Source of the DNA: JBQLZO01 sp052168315 | Lineage (GTDB): Bacteria; Planctomycetota; Phycisphaerae; Phycisphaerales; UBA1924 | NCBI GenBank assembly: GCA_052168315.1 | Contig: JBQLZO010000052.1 | Span: 3,447-67,446 of the forward strand | Direction of reading: 5' to 3' | DNA: 64,000 nucleotides | Shown: piece after piece, positions 1 to 8,169 of the stretch | How positions within the stretch are numbered: the stretch's first letter is position 1 | How the letters are laid out: each line of letters starts with the position of its first letter | The notes under the pieces: generated by a model | Databases searched by the model: none | Told to the model about the DNA's origin: nothing | Seen by the model: the letters and a program-made list of their open reading frames with translations, nothing else | Made by a program: the position numbers and the translations under genes

Positions 1-28
1 GTGCGGTGGCGTCGGGGCTTGTTGGGGG

Positions 29-1999
29 TCAGCGTTTGTCGAAGATGCTGAGGTACGAGGGGGCGGCGATGGGCCTTGGATCCTCGTAGGGCGGGAGCGT
101 GGGCTGCTCGAGCGCCTTGCAGGCCTGATCCGAGCCGGGGCGTGCGGCTTCGCACGCGGCGCGGAGGATCTCTCGTGCGCGCTCGGGCATGGGCGGGACC
201 GCGATGCCCTGGTCGAACATGTAGGCGAGGTACCACATGGCCTCGATGTCGCCATTGCGGGCGATGGCATCGAGCGTGGCGACGACGGGGCGTGGATCGC
301 GCGTGCGGAGGCCGGTGGTGAGCATGATGCGGGCGATGCCCTTGGCGGCGTAGGGGTTAGTCGGGAGGCGAGCGTAGTACTGGAGCGCGAGGGCGGGGTC
401 TTGTTCTCTGCCCCAGCCGTGTTCGTGGGCGATTCCGACGAGGTAGCAGCCGAGTCCATCGCCCTGGTTGATGCAGGTGTCGGTGAGGCGGTCGAGGGCG
501 AAGGCGATGTCGTCTTCTGAGCCTTGCCGCATCTCGCGTTCGAAGAGGAAGTGGATGGCGAGGTTGGCGCAGCCGTTCATGTCGCCGAGGCGGCATCCCT
601 GCGCGAAGTAGTCGAACGCGGCGGCGGGGTTCTCGTTGACGCCGTGCTGGCCCCTGAGGCAGATGAGCCCGAGCTCGGTGGCGTCGATGCCGGATCCGGA
701 GGCGGCCCGGGCGCCAGCGACCATGACGAGCTTTCGGCCGGCCTCGTGGCGGTCCTCCTCGACGGCCTTCTGCCAGAAGACGATGGAGTCGCCGGGGTGG
801 CGGCCGCCAAGGAAGCCGGTGCCGGCCATGATGGTGAAGGCGGTGGCCCAGACGGCCATGTGGATGAGGTTGAGTTTCTTGACGGAGCCGGCGCTTTCCC
901 AGGCCTTGTTGATGCGGCCGAGGATGCCGGTTCGTGTGGCGCGGTCGATGACGAGGGTGAACAGGTTGAGGATCGGGACCGGGAAGAGCTTGGAGTAGAG
1001 TTCGGGGACGCCGAGGCGGCCGAGCAGGTCGAACATGAAGAAGTAGCCGATGCCGTAGAACGCGCCGAAGGCGACGCGTCCGAGGTTGGTGCGCGGCGAG
1101 GTGGCGGGGTCGGTGAGCAGGAGGTGCAGGCCCAGGAAGACGGAGGCGGCGATGGTGGTGTTGCCGAAGTGGTAGACGCCGGTGATCTGGGTGTAGATGA
1201 GGTTCATGATGGCCAGCGTGATGGCGGTGGACATGACCATCAGGGTGATGCGGAAGAAGAACTGGACGATGAGCCCGATGGCGAAGATGTAGACATAGAT
1301 CATCGGGGGTTCGGTGATGGTGGTGGCGAGCTCGCGCGCGTAGGTGAGGTGGGTCGCGCCGGCGAGGATCACGCCGATGGAGACGATGGAGAGGCCGAAG
1401 GCCGAGGGGTTGAAGATGTGGGTGCGCTTGCCATCGCGCTCCCATGTGAGGAAGTGCTTGGCGAGGACGATGATGGCCACGAGGACGAACTGGAAGTAGA
1501 AGATGTCATCGCGGAACCAGAGGAACAGGTTGGTGGAGAGGATGATTGGGACGGGGACGAAGCTGACGCGCCAGTTCCAGCCGCGGGCCCACGAGACCAT
1601 GCCGTCGAACAGCAGGAGGAAGACCATCTGGGCGATGATGAGCGGGGCCTGGGCGTAGATCTCGGGCCAGAAGAATCCCCAGTAGGCGTAGAGGCTGGCC
1701 TGGACGCCGGCCTGGACGAAGTGGACGGGCATGGGCTTGTAGTACTCGATCTTGAGCGATCGGGCGGTGCTGCGGGCGCGGGCCCAGAGCCAGCCCTGCC
1801 ACGCGAGCAGCAGCGCGGAGGCTCCGAGGAAGGCGAGGAGCAGGTTCGTGTTCTGGTGGACGCGTGGGAGGACCGCGAAGCCGGCGAGCACGGCGGTCAT
1901 CGCGAGCGGGAATCTCATGGCGCGGCGGGGCGACTCGACGATGGGCTCGCCCGAGACTTCGGTGGTTCCGGAGATGGTCCTGGTGACTGCCGTCGACAT
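29..1999 (-). CDS. RnfD/NqrB-like membrane protein fused to Sel1-like repeats
   Basis: The 656-residue protein has two parts. Residues about 30-400 form a polytopic membrane region with RnfD/NqrB family signatures, HIFNPSAFGL near residue 195 and TDPATSP near residue 298. That family binds flavin in ion-pumping NADH:quinone or ferredoxin:NAD oxidoreductases. Residues about 430-640 form an extramembrane region of cysteine-containing Sel1-like helical repeats (for example GDMNGCANLA and GDGLGCYLVG). No other Rnf/Nqr subunit lies nearby, so a standalone or orphan role is likely. The domain assignment is seen in the sequence; electron transport is inferred. I could not show that the flavinylated threonine is conserved. 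TruD lies upstream on the same strand, 241 bp away. Confidence 0.72.
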   Translation of the reverse strand: MSTAVTRTISGTTEVSGEPIVESPRRAMRFPLAMTAVLAGFAVLPRVHQNTNLLLAFLGASALLLAWQGWLWARARSTARSLKIEYYKPMPVHFVQAGVQASLYAYWGFFWPEIYAQAPLIIAQMVFLLLFDGMVSWARGWNWRVSFVPVPIILSTNLFLWFRDDIFYFQFVLVAIIVLAKHFLTWERDGKRTHIFNPSAFGLSIVSIGVILAGATHLTYARELATTITEPPMIYVYIFAIGLIVQFFFRITLMVMSTAITLAIMNLIYTQITGVYHFGNTTIAASVFLGLHLLLTDPATSPRTNLGRVAFGAFYGIGYFFMFDLLGRLGVPELYSKLFPVPILNLFTLVIDRATRTGILGRINKAWESAGSVKKLNLIHMAVWATAFTIMAGTGFLGGRHPGDSIVFWQKAVEEDRHEAGRKLVMVAGARAASGSGIDATELGLICLRGQHGVNENPAAAFDYFAQGCRLGDMNGCANLAIHFLFEREMRQGSEDDIAFALDRLTDTCINQGDGLGCYLVGIAHEHGWGREQDPALALQYYARLPTNPYAAKGIARIMLTTGLRTRDPRPVVATLDAIARNGDIEAMWYLAYMFDQGIAVPPMPERAREILRAACEAARPGSDQACKALEQPTLPPYEDPRPIAAPSYLSIFDKR

Positions 2000-2067
2000 A
2001 CTGGAGGCCCCACAGCCGCGGTGAGATCCCGCGGCCGTGCGGGCCGCGTGCGATGAATGACCATCTA

Positions 2068-2076
2068 CCTATAGCA
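2068..2076 (-). promoter_or_regulatory. Possible extended -10 promoter for the RnfD-like gene
   Basis: The minus strand reads TGC followed by TATAGG about 70 bases upstream of the ATG at 1999. This fits an extended -10 element. No -35 hexamer was evident. The rest of the 241-bp gap between this gene and truD shows nothing recognisable. Confidence 0.3.
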
Positions 2077-2240
2077 CCCCGAACGGAGCGCGGCGAGAGC
2101 GGATGTGCGTGGATCGGCGAACACGGCGGGGCGGGGCTTGGCGGCGGGTTTCGGATGCGGCCAGTTTTCGGCCGGCGTGCGGTGGGGTGTCGCGGGTCGC
2201 GGTGCCGGGTGAAGGGGGCTGTCGCGGGGCGTGGCGGGGT

Positions 2241-3593
2241 TCAGCGGGCCGGCTCGGATTCCTCGAGGTCCTCGGCGGCCATGATGCCGGCATCGCGCTC
2301 GGCGTCGTAGTCCTTGGACTTCATGATCTCGCGCATGACGACGGTGGCGAAGCTTCCGGCGGGGAGTTCGAAGGCGCAGCGGATGAATGGTCCGTGCTCG
2401 TCGACGCCGGCTTCGACCTCGGGGTCGATGACGGGGACGCGGAGGGGTCGGCGGGCGCCCGGGATGTCGAGGCGTGACTTGGTGTTGAAGACTTCGAGGA
2501 GTGCGGGGTTGACATCGGCCCGTTCGAGTTCGCCGAGCTCGAGGGCATCGACCGCGCCGGTGGCGCGCTTCATGCGTGGCCCCCACATGGGCCCGGAGGG
2601 GCTGATCTCGATGCGGGCGGATCGCTCGTCGATGGCGGCTCGTTCGGCGGGGTGCTCGTCGATGTGCTCATCGACGGCGAAGACCGCGCCGTTGTCGTGC
2701 TTGATGGCGACATCGCCGGGGATGATCCTGTCGAAGGTGGCGTCGGTGACCCTGCGTGCGAGGACGGCGTTGAAGATGGCCGACTGGAAGGCGGAGATCC
2801 AGAATCGGCGCTGGGTTTGGGGGAGCGAAGCGACGACATGCTTGGGCTTGTCGCCGGACATGAGGCGTTTGAGAGCCCTTCGCTCGTTGAGGGCCCGTGG
2901 CGAGATGGCTTCGTAGGCGCCGGGGTAGTCGCCGTAGGAGTACTTCTCCGAAGCCTCGTGGTTCATGGCGGGGTATTCGCGGTCGATGCCGAGCAGGAGG
3001 TCGAGGGCGGCCTCGTAGTCGCTGTGGATGAGCGCGCGGCCGATGAGGTGGTTGTTGCGCCGGAGGCCGAAGCGTTGCTGTCCGAAGTAGTTGGGCGCGC
3101 CGCGCCTGGCGAGTTCTCGGAGGAGTGCGTGGGCGTCGCGGACGCGCATGGGATCGACATCGCGGATGCGGATGGAGAAGCGGTTTCCTCGGAGATGGCC
3201 GAGGCGGAGCTTGTTGGTGTGCATGTCCGCCCAGAGGATGCCGATGCGGTCGTGCCGGAGCATGGGGACCTCTTCGACGCGCCTTCCCGGGATGTGGACG
3301 GAGACGACCTGTCGGGTGACGGCGTTCTTGTCCTTCATTCCGGCGAGTCCGATGGCGTGCTCGTGGACGCGGAAGTGGTCGGCGATGACGCTGACCATGG
3401 TCGAGGAGGAGACATCGCGTTTCTCGACGAGGATCCAGGCGTGCTCGCCCTCGCCGGCGGGCTGGTAGAGGGGCTGCTCGTCGACGAGGAAGTCTTCCGG
3501 GCGCACCTTGAGCCGTCCGCCGGTTCCGGCGATCTCGGGTGTTGCGTAGGGCGCTGCTGAGAGGTCGATCCGTTGTGCGAAGGTGATGGTCAA
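2241..3593 (-). CDS. truD: tRNA pseudouridine synthase TruD
   Basis: TruD isomerises U13 of tRNA to pseudouridine. The chosen 450-residue product opens with the family's GTGGRLKVRPEDFLVDE segment (residues 23-39), then GEGEHAWILVEKRD and GMKDKNAVTRQVVSVH, whose Asp88 is the catalytic aspartate. NYFGQQRFG marks the TRUD domain. I chose a TTG start at 3593 because a GGAG lies 10 bases upstream; an in-frame ATG at 3638 would add 15 residues but has no clear ribosome site. Length is at the upper end for bacterial TruD. It is followed by the RnfD-like gene and preceded by the BFN-domain gene, all on one strand. Confidence 0.9.
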   Translation of the reverse strand: MTITFAQRIDLSAAPYATPEIAGTGGRLKVRPEDFLVDEQPLYQPAGEGEHAWILVEKRDVSSSTMVSVIADHFRVHEHAIGLAGMKDKNAVTRQVVSVHIPGRRVEEVPMLRHDRIGILWADMHTNKLRLGHLRGNRFSIRIRDVDPMRVRDAHALLRELARRGAPNYFGQQRFGLRRNNHLIGRALIHSDYEAALDLLLGIDREYPAMNHEASEKYSYGDYPGAYEAISPRALNERRALKRLMSGDKPKHVVASLPQTQRRFWISAFQSAIFNAVLARRVTDATFDRIIPGDVAIKHDNGAVFAVDEHIDEHPAERAAIDERSARIEISPSGPMWGPRMKRATGAVDALELGELERADVNPALLEVFNTKSRLDIPGARRPLRVPVIDPEVEAGVDEHGPFIRCAFELPAGSFATVVMREIMKSKDYDAERDAGIMAAEDLEESEPAR

Positions 3594-3724
3594 GCGTGGT
3601 GGACTCCGGGCAAGGATACGCGTCCTGGGTTGGCGCATCTTCGATCGGAGGGTGCGATCGTGGGGATCGGTGTGGAATGGCGGCAGCGCGGCGGGCTGGA
3701 GGGGGTGGATCCCCGGGGTGCGAC

Positions 3725-4129
3725 TCAGAGGTCCTGCTGGGCGCCGTCGAGGACATGCTCTTCGACGAAGATGGGGACATCCGTCTCGGCCCCGAGGGCG
3801 ATGGCATCGGAGGGGCGGGAGTCGATCTCGAGGAGGTCGCCATCGCGTGTTCGGATGTTGATGGTGGCGAAGAAGGTGTGGTCGGCGAGGTCGCAGATGG
3901 CGACGGATTCGATGGTGCCGCCGAAGGCCTCGATGACGCTGGCGAGCAGCTCGTGGGTGAGGGGGCGCTTCATTTCCATGCCCTGGAAGCGCCTGCGGAT
4001 GGCTTCGGCCTCGGCGAGCCCGATGAGGATCGGGAACCGCCGCTCGCCACCGAGCTCCTGGAGCTCGATGATCTGGAGATCCTGATACTCGCAGATCAGG
4101 ATTCGCGCGAGTTCCATCCGTACGCCCAT
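3725..4129 (-). CDS. Bifunctional nuclease (BFN/DUF151) domain protein
   Basis: The 134-residue protein is a single BFN/DUF151 domain, shown by FPILIGLAEAEAI near residue 32, the RPLTHELLASVIEAFGG helix and the RPSDAIALGAETDVPIFV strand-helix unit. Members of the family have been reported to cleave DNA and RNA, but most are uncharacterised, so the activity is inferred from family only. The protein is soluble and has no signal peptide. It sits 131 bp upstream of truD on the same strand. The bacterial gene is commonly found as a small standalone protein of this size. Confidence 0.85.
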   Translation of the reverse strand: MGVRMELARILICEYQDLQIIELQELGGERRFPILIGLAEAEAIRRRFQGMEMKRPLTHELLASVIEAFGGTIESVAICDLADHTFFATINIRTRDGDLLEIDSRPSDAIALGAETDVPIFVEEHVLDGAQQDL

Positions 4130-4270
4130 GTGGTCGGTCTCCGGGTCGCCCGCACAGGGCCCGGCTGATCGTTGCGCGGGGGCGGGGCATAAATCAACCG
4201 TCGGGGTGGGACGATCTCGGTTGCCGGGCGGGGGCGTGTGCGGCGGCGATCGCGCGGGGTGCGGCGGGCG

Positions 4271-4696
4271 TCAGAGCCCGGCGAGGGCCTTGAGGGGCGA
4301 TTCGAGGTTCGGGGGGACGGGCATGACGCTGAGGCGCGGGAGGCGCACGAGGTCGAACTGAGCGAATCTCTTGTCAGCCTTGAGGTCGCAGAGCGTGATG
4401 CTCCGGGTGGCCGGGCGGAGGGGTTTGAGTTCGACGACGGCGAACTTCGGGGCGCCGTCCTTGGTCTGGCCGGGGTTGGCCGGATCCTCGTAGGCGCTGC
4501 GTGTGATGCGGGCGAGGCCGGCGATGCGCTTCTGGTTTCCTGAGTGGTAGATGATGGCCTCATCGCCCTTTTTCATGGCACGGAGGTGGATGAGCGCGGT
4601 GTTGTTGGACACGCCATCCCAGACTGTCGAGCCGTCGGCCTGGAGGTCGTCGAAGGCGTACTCGCCGGGTTCGGTCTTGAGGAGCCACGTCGCCAT
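4271..4696 (-). CDS. EVE domain protein
   Basis: The 141-residue protein begins MATWLLKTEPGEYAFDDL and contains WDGVSNNTALIHLRAMKKGD and IIYHSGN, the hallmarks of EVE domain proteins. EVE is a PUA-like fold that binds modified nucleobases in DNA or RNA, so a role in recognising modified nucleic acid is inferred. I chose the ATG at 4696 because the conserved EVE N terminus starts exactly there and a TAnnnT -10 element lies six bases upstream, which suggests a leaderless mRNA. It is divergent from the DUF418 gene. Confidence 0.88.
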   Translation of the reverse strand: MATWLLKTEPGEYAFDDLQADGSTVWDGVSNNTALIHLRAMKKGDEAIIYHSGNQKRIAGLARITRSAYEDPANPGQTKDGAPKFAVVELKPLRPATRSITLCDLKADKRFAQFDLVRLPRLSVMPVPPNLESPLKALAGL

Positions 4697-4702
4697 GGTG
4701 GG

Positions 4703-4708
4703 ACTGTA
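4703..4708 (-). promoter_or_regulatory. -10 element (TACAGT) placed for leaderless start of the EVE gene
   Basis: TACAGT on the minus strand is separated from the ATG at 4696 by six bases, so the predicted transcription start falls on or next to the A of ATG. There is no room for a Shine-Dalgarno site. The same geometry recurs upstream of at least five other genes here. Confidence 0.5.
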
Positions 4709-4789
4709 GCGGGGCCAGGGCCCATTCCGACTCGATTTGGCGTCATACTGGACCGGGCGGTGTCGGGCCCGCGCGAGAGGAGCAGATGT

Positions 4790-6199
4790 ATGGAGCACCC
4801 CCCCACTTCCCCGCACGATCCCCGCCGGTCAACCGGGCACGATGCTCGGAGCGGATCCGGCCGCTCGCCTGAAGCGCCTGTGGGTGTGGGCGCTGGGACA
4901 CCGGATCAGCCGCGTGGGGGCGTGGAACCGCGCGAGCGGGTCGATGCGCTGGATATCCTGCGCGGGGTGGCGCTGCTGGGGCTGCTGCCGATGAACATCC
5001 TGTCGTTCAGCATGCCCGACTCGGCGCTGATGAACCCCCGGGCGTTCGATTCGCTGTTTCCGTACGAGGGGCTGAACAAGCTGGCTTTCGATGTCACGCA
5101 TGTGGTGTTCGACCTCAAGATGATGTCGATCTTCGCCATGCTGTTCGGCGCCGGCGTTCTGCTGTTTGCGCAGAAGGCGGACACGCGCGAGCGGCTGGGG
5201 CGTGTGCGGGGGCTGTGGTTCCGTCGGTGCGGGTGGCTGTTCGCGTTCGGGATGGTGCACGCGTATCTGATCTGGCACGGGGACATCCTGGTGCTGTACG
5301 CGCTGTGCGGGCTGCTGGTGCTGTGGTGGGTTCGGCGCTGGCCGCCGGTGGCGCTGATGGCGGTGGGGATGGTTGGCGTGCTCATCGCGGCGGGGCTGTG
5401 GTCGATGCAGGGGTTCTATTTCCAGTTCGCGCTGAGCCCGGAGATGATGGCGGAGATGTCCGCGGAGGAGGCAGCGGCGTTGAAGGCGGGCCTGGAGGAC
5501 ATCGTTCCGACGGCGGATGTGATCCGGGATCGGATCGCGACCTACCGGGGCGACTGGCTCACGGTGCAGGAGTCGCGGGCGAAGTACAGCCTCATGATGC
5601 AGACGATGATGGTGCCGTTCTGGGGGTTCTGGCGGGCGTGCGGGCTGATGCTGGTGGGGATGGCGCTGTTCAAGTGGGGCGTGCTGAGTGCGCAGCGCTC
5701 GACGCGTTTCTATGGGATCGGCGCGGTGGTGTGCTACGCGATCGGGATTCCCGCGGTGATCTACGGGATCGGGCTGCGCGATCGGTACTGGGATGATCCG
5801 GCGATGCTGTTGATGGTGGCGATGAAACCGAACGAGCTGGCATCGCTGCTCATCGCGTTCGGGCATGTGTGCGTGGTGATGCTGGTGGTGCGGTCGGGCG
5901 CGCTGCGCGGGGTGCGGGGCGCGCTGGGTGCGGTCGGGCGCACGGCGTTCTCGAATTACATCTTCCACTCCGTGGTGTGCACGCTGCTGTGCTACGGGTA
6001 CGGGTTCGGGCTGTACGGCACGCTCGACCGGGTGGCGCAATGGGGCGTGGTGCTGGCGGTGTGGGCGGTGCAGATCCCGCTGACGCTGCTGTGGCTGCGG
6101 GCGTACCGGTACGGGCCGCTGGAGTGGGCGTGGCGGTGCCTAACCTACTGGAGGGTGCTGCCGATCAGTCGGTCGGTTGCGGAGGTGCCAACGCGTTGA
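4790..6199 (+). CDS. DUF418 family membrane protein
   Basis: The 469-residue product has a polar N terminus of about 55 residues, then the family's first helix (ERVDALDILRGVALLGLLPMNI), followed by many hydrophobic segments. The C-terminal half carries GRTAFSNYIFHSVVCTLLCYGYG, typical of DUF418 (related to the acyltransferase-3 membrane fold). Its function is unknown; small-molecule transport or acyl transfer are guesses. The start is the ATG at 4790 behind GAGAGGAGC. A more upstream reading would run back over the divergent EVE promoter. It converges on the zinc-ribbon gene at 6273. Confidence 0.85.
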   Translation: MEHPPTSPHDPRRSTGHDARSGSGRSPEAPVGVGAGTPDQPRGGVEPRERVDALDILRGVALLGLLPMNILSFSMPDSALMNPRAFDSLFPYEGLNKLAFDVTHVVFDLKMMSIFAMLFGAGVLLFAQKADTRERLGRVRGLWFRRCGWLFAFGMVHAYLIWHGDILVLYALCGLLVLWWVRRWPPVALMAVGMVGVLIAAGLWSMQGFYFQFALSPEMMAEMSAEEAAALKAGLEDIVPTADVIRDRIATYRGDWLTVQESRAKYSLMMQTMMVPFWGFWRACGLMLVGMALFKWGVLSAQRSTRFYGIGAVVCYAIGIPAVIYGIGLRDRYWDDPAMLLMVAMKPNELASLLIAFGHVCVVMLVVRSGALRGVRGALGAVGRTAFSNYIFHSVVCTLLCYGYGFGLYGTLDRVAQWGVVLAVWAVQIPLTLLWLRAYRYGPLEWAWRCLTYWRVLPISRSVAEVPTR

Positions 6200-6272
6200 G
6201 GCGATTGCGGACTCGGCGCATCTCGTTTATGCCATTGGAGTGGGCAGCGCCGATCGGGCGGCGGTGAGGGGG

Positions 6273-6740
6273 TCACGCGGTGCGCGATGGGGAGTTGCCC
6301 TGCCCTGATGCGTTGTGGTCGTCGTCGTGCTCGTCCGCGGGGTGGGTGGCGGCGGCGAGGGTGGCCCAGGCCTGGACCTCGTCGGCGGGGACCTTGGCGG
6401 TGGCGGGGCGGTGCTGGTTGACAGCGCCGCAGGCATCGCAGATGACGCCGACGACGAATTCCGGCGAGCCGCTGAGGTCAGCGCCGCATGTCCAGCAGGT
6501 CACCCGCCCGAGGCGCTGGGTCATTTTGTTGACGGTCATCGTGACGGCGGCGACGGCGACGCCGACGATGGGCAAGGCGGCCCAAGCCGGGGTGAGGGCG
6601 ATGGCGCCCCATGCGGCGAGGGGGATGGCAATGGTGTAGGCGAGGACTTTCAGGCGGAGCGTGCGGAGCCACGAGAGCCCGCGAGACTTCACGCCGTCCG
6701 CCACCCGATCCGCGATCTGACGAGGCCCCGTTCCTGCCAT
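6273..6740 (-). CDS. Small membrane protein with zinc ribbon
   Basis: The 155-residue protein has one or two hydrophobic segments (residues about 30-70) followed by two knuckles, CWTCGADLSG and CDACG, that form a probable zinc ribbon around residues 82-104, then a polar His/Asp-rich tail. I do not recognise a named family. The knuckle pattern resembles the zinc ribbons at the ends of the two paralogues at 10061-12279. An AAAGG lies upstream of the ATG, and TATAGT on the minus strand at about 6816-6821 could be its -10 element. Its function is unknown. Confidence 0.6.
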   Translation of the reverse strand: MAGTGPRQIADRVADGVKSRGLSWLRTLRLKVLAYTIAIPLAAWGAIALTPAWAALPIVGVAVAAVTMTVNKMTQRLGRVTCWTCGADLSGSPEFVVGVICDACGAVNQHRPATAKVPADEVQAWATLAAATHPADEHDDDHNASGQGNSPSRTA

Positions 6741-6946
6741 CCCGATGCGCCCTTTCCGCCCTCCAGTTCCATGGGAGGGACTCGCCTGGCCAACTCGTCC
6801 GTTTGCGAGCGGGGACTATAGGAATCGTGCGGGAGGGATGCCACGATGTGGCGATTGTGGGAGTGATCGCCCTGAATTCGGCGGGCTTCCGGGGGGGATG
6901 GGGACGGTCGATCGGGGTGATCGGACGGGGCGAGCGAGGGGGGCGG

Positions 6947-8107
6947 TCAGCGGGGCTGGGAGATCGTCGCGACCTCGCCGGCGGGGGTGTTGAGGGATCG
7001 TTCGAGGGCCTGGACCCAGTTGCGCCAGCAGAATCCGTCGATCTGTTCGGCGGTCCATCCGCGGCTGGCGAGCCCGGCGGCGAGGCCGTTGAGGTGGGCG
7101 GGTCGGCGGAGCTGGCGCGGGAGGCGATCGGCGGCGAATCCGCCGTCCATGTCGGAGCCGAGGCCGACCTGTGATCGTCCGCCGGCGACGGCGCAGACAT
7201 GCTCGATGTGGTCGAGGGCGTGCTCGATGGTGGCGGGCGGGTGATGATCGGAGCCGGGCGACCATCTGAGGAAGGCGGAGAAGAGGTTGATGCCGACGAT
7301 GCCGCCGCGGGCGGTGATGGCGAGGATCTGCTCGTCGGAGAGGTGTCGCCGCCACGCGGGGTTGTCCTGGTCGCCGAGGAGCGCGCGGCAGTTGGAGTGG
7401 GTGGCGACGACGGGGCGGGTGGTGCGGGCGAGGAGTTCGTCAAGGGCGCGCGGCGAGAGGTGGGAGGCATCGTGGATGAGGCGGAGGGCGTCGATGGCAT
7501 CGACGAGATCGCGGCCCATGTCGGTGATGCCGAGGTCGGTGTCGTTGCCGCCGGCGTAGCGGGAGGCGGGGGCCCACGCCATGCCGATGGCGATGACGCC
7601 GCGTGCGGCCCACCAAGGGAGCTCATCCGGGGTTCGGATGGGATCGGCGTTCTCCATGAGGATGCCGAGGTGGAGGCGGTCATCCTGGACGACGGGGCGG
7701 AGTCGGCGCTCGAGCGGGATGGGCTGGAGTTCGGCGACGCCCATGCCGCCGCGTGTCTCGCCGATGCCCGGGTCGCGCCTGAGGAGGCGTTTGAGGTCGG
7801 TCCCGATGTGCCCATCGTCGCGCCAGGTGAGGTAGGCCTCGAGCTGGGCCCGTCCGACGGCGTTGGCGCGTTCGGCATCGCCCGGCGGGTAGGCGTGCGG
7901 GGCGTTGGTTCCCGGCTGGGTGAAGATGGTGCCCAGGGCCATGCGGACGCCGGCGGTGACGAGTTCGGGGAGGGTGATGGCGGCCGGGGCGTGCGGGCCG
8001 AGGGTCTGCTCGTCGAGGGCTTCGATGGGGGCGAGCATGTTGCGCCGATTGACGGCGAGATAGGCGAGATCGAGGTGGGCATCGAACCAGAGCTGCTGGG
8101 GAGGCAT
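6947..8107 (-). CDS. Membrane dipeptidase (peptidase family M19)
   Basis: The 386-residue protein matches the M19 zinc dipeptidase family (renal dipeptidase-like), which hydrolyses dipeptides and some D-amino-acid dipeptides. The first metal motif is DAHLDLA, with His11 and Asp13. Later motifs include DASHLSPRALDELL, PVVATHSNCRALLGD (His-Ser-Asn) and GLGSDMDGGF. There is no obvious signal peptide, so a cytoplasmic location is likely. The length is typical. The ATG at 8107 has a TAnnnT element six bases upstream and no Shine-Dalgarno site. It is divergent from the aldehyde dehydrogenase gene across only 62 bp. Confidence 0.88.
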   Translation of the reverse strand: MPPQQLWFDAHLDLAYLAVNRRNMLAPIEALDEQTLGPHAPAAITLPELVTAGVRMALGTIFTQPGTNAPHAYPPGDAERANAVGRAQLEAYLTWRDDGHIGTDLKRLLRRDPGIGETRGGMGVAELQPIPLERRLRPVVQDDRLHLGILMENADPIRTPDELPWWAARGVIAIGMAWAPASRYAGGNDTDLGITDMGRDLVDAIDALRLIHDASHLSPRALDELLARTTRPVVATHSNCRALLGDQDNPAWRRHLSDEQILAITARGGIVGINLFSAFLRWSPGSDHHPPATIEHALDHIEHVCAVAGGRSQVGLGSDMDGGFAADRLPRQLRRPAHLNGLAAGLASRGWTAEQIDGFCWRNWVQALERSLNTPAGEVATISQPR

Positions 8108-8113
8108 GGGCGG

Positions 8114-8119
8114 ATGCTA
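8114..8119 (-). promoter_or_regulatory. -10 element (TAGCAT) for leaderless dipeptidase mRNA
   Basis: TAGCAT on the minus strand lies exactly six bases before the ATG at 8107. With the plus-strand element at 8158 it forms a compact divergent pair of leaderless-type promoters in a 62-bp intergenic region. I saw no -35 match. Confidence 0.5.
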
Positions 8120-8157
8120 TCGGGGCGGTCCGGGGCGTGGCGGTCGGGCGGGGCGGG

Positions 8158-8163
8158 TAGGAT
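8158..8163 (+). promoter_or_regulatory. -10 element (TAGGAT) upstream of the aldehyde dehydrogenase gene
   Basis: TAGGAT is followed by GGGAGC and then the ATG at 8170. The six-base gap matches the leaderless geometry seen at other genes. The GGGAG could also act as a ribosome site if transcription begins further upstream, so this case is ambiguous. Confidence 0.4.
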
Positions 8164-8169
8164 GGGAGC

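Noticed and set aside
524..2056. 510-codon plus-strand frame opposite the RnfD-like gene
   Set aside because: It is Glu/Asp/Gly/Val-rich shadow coding produced by high GC opposite a well-supported gene; no family motif.
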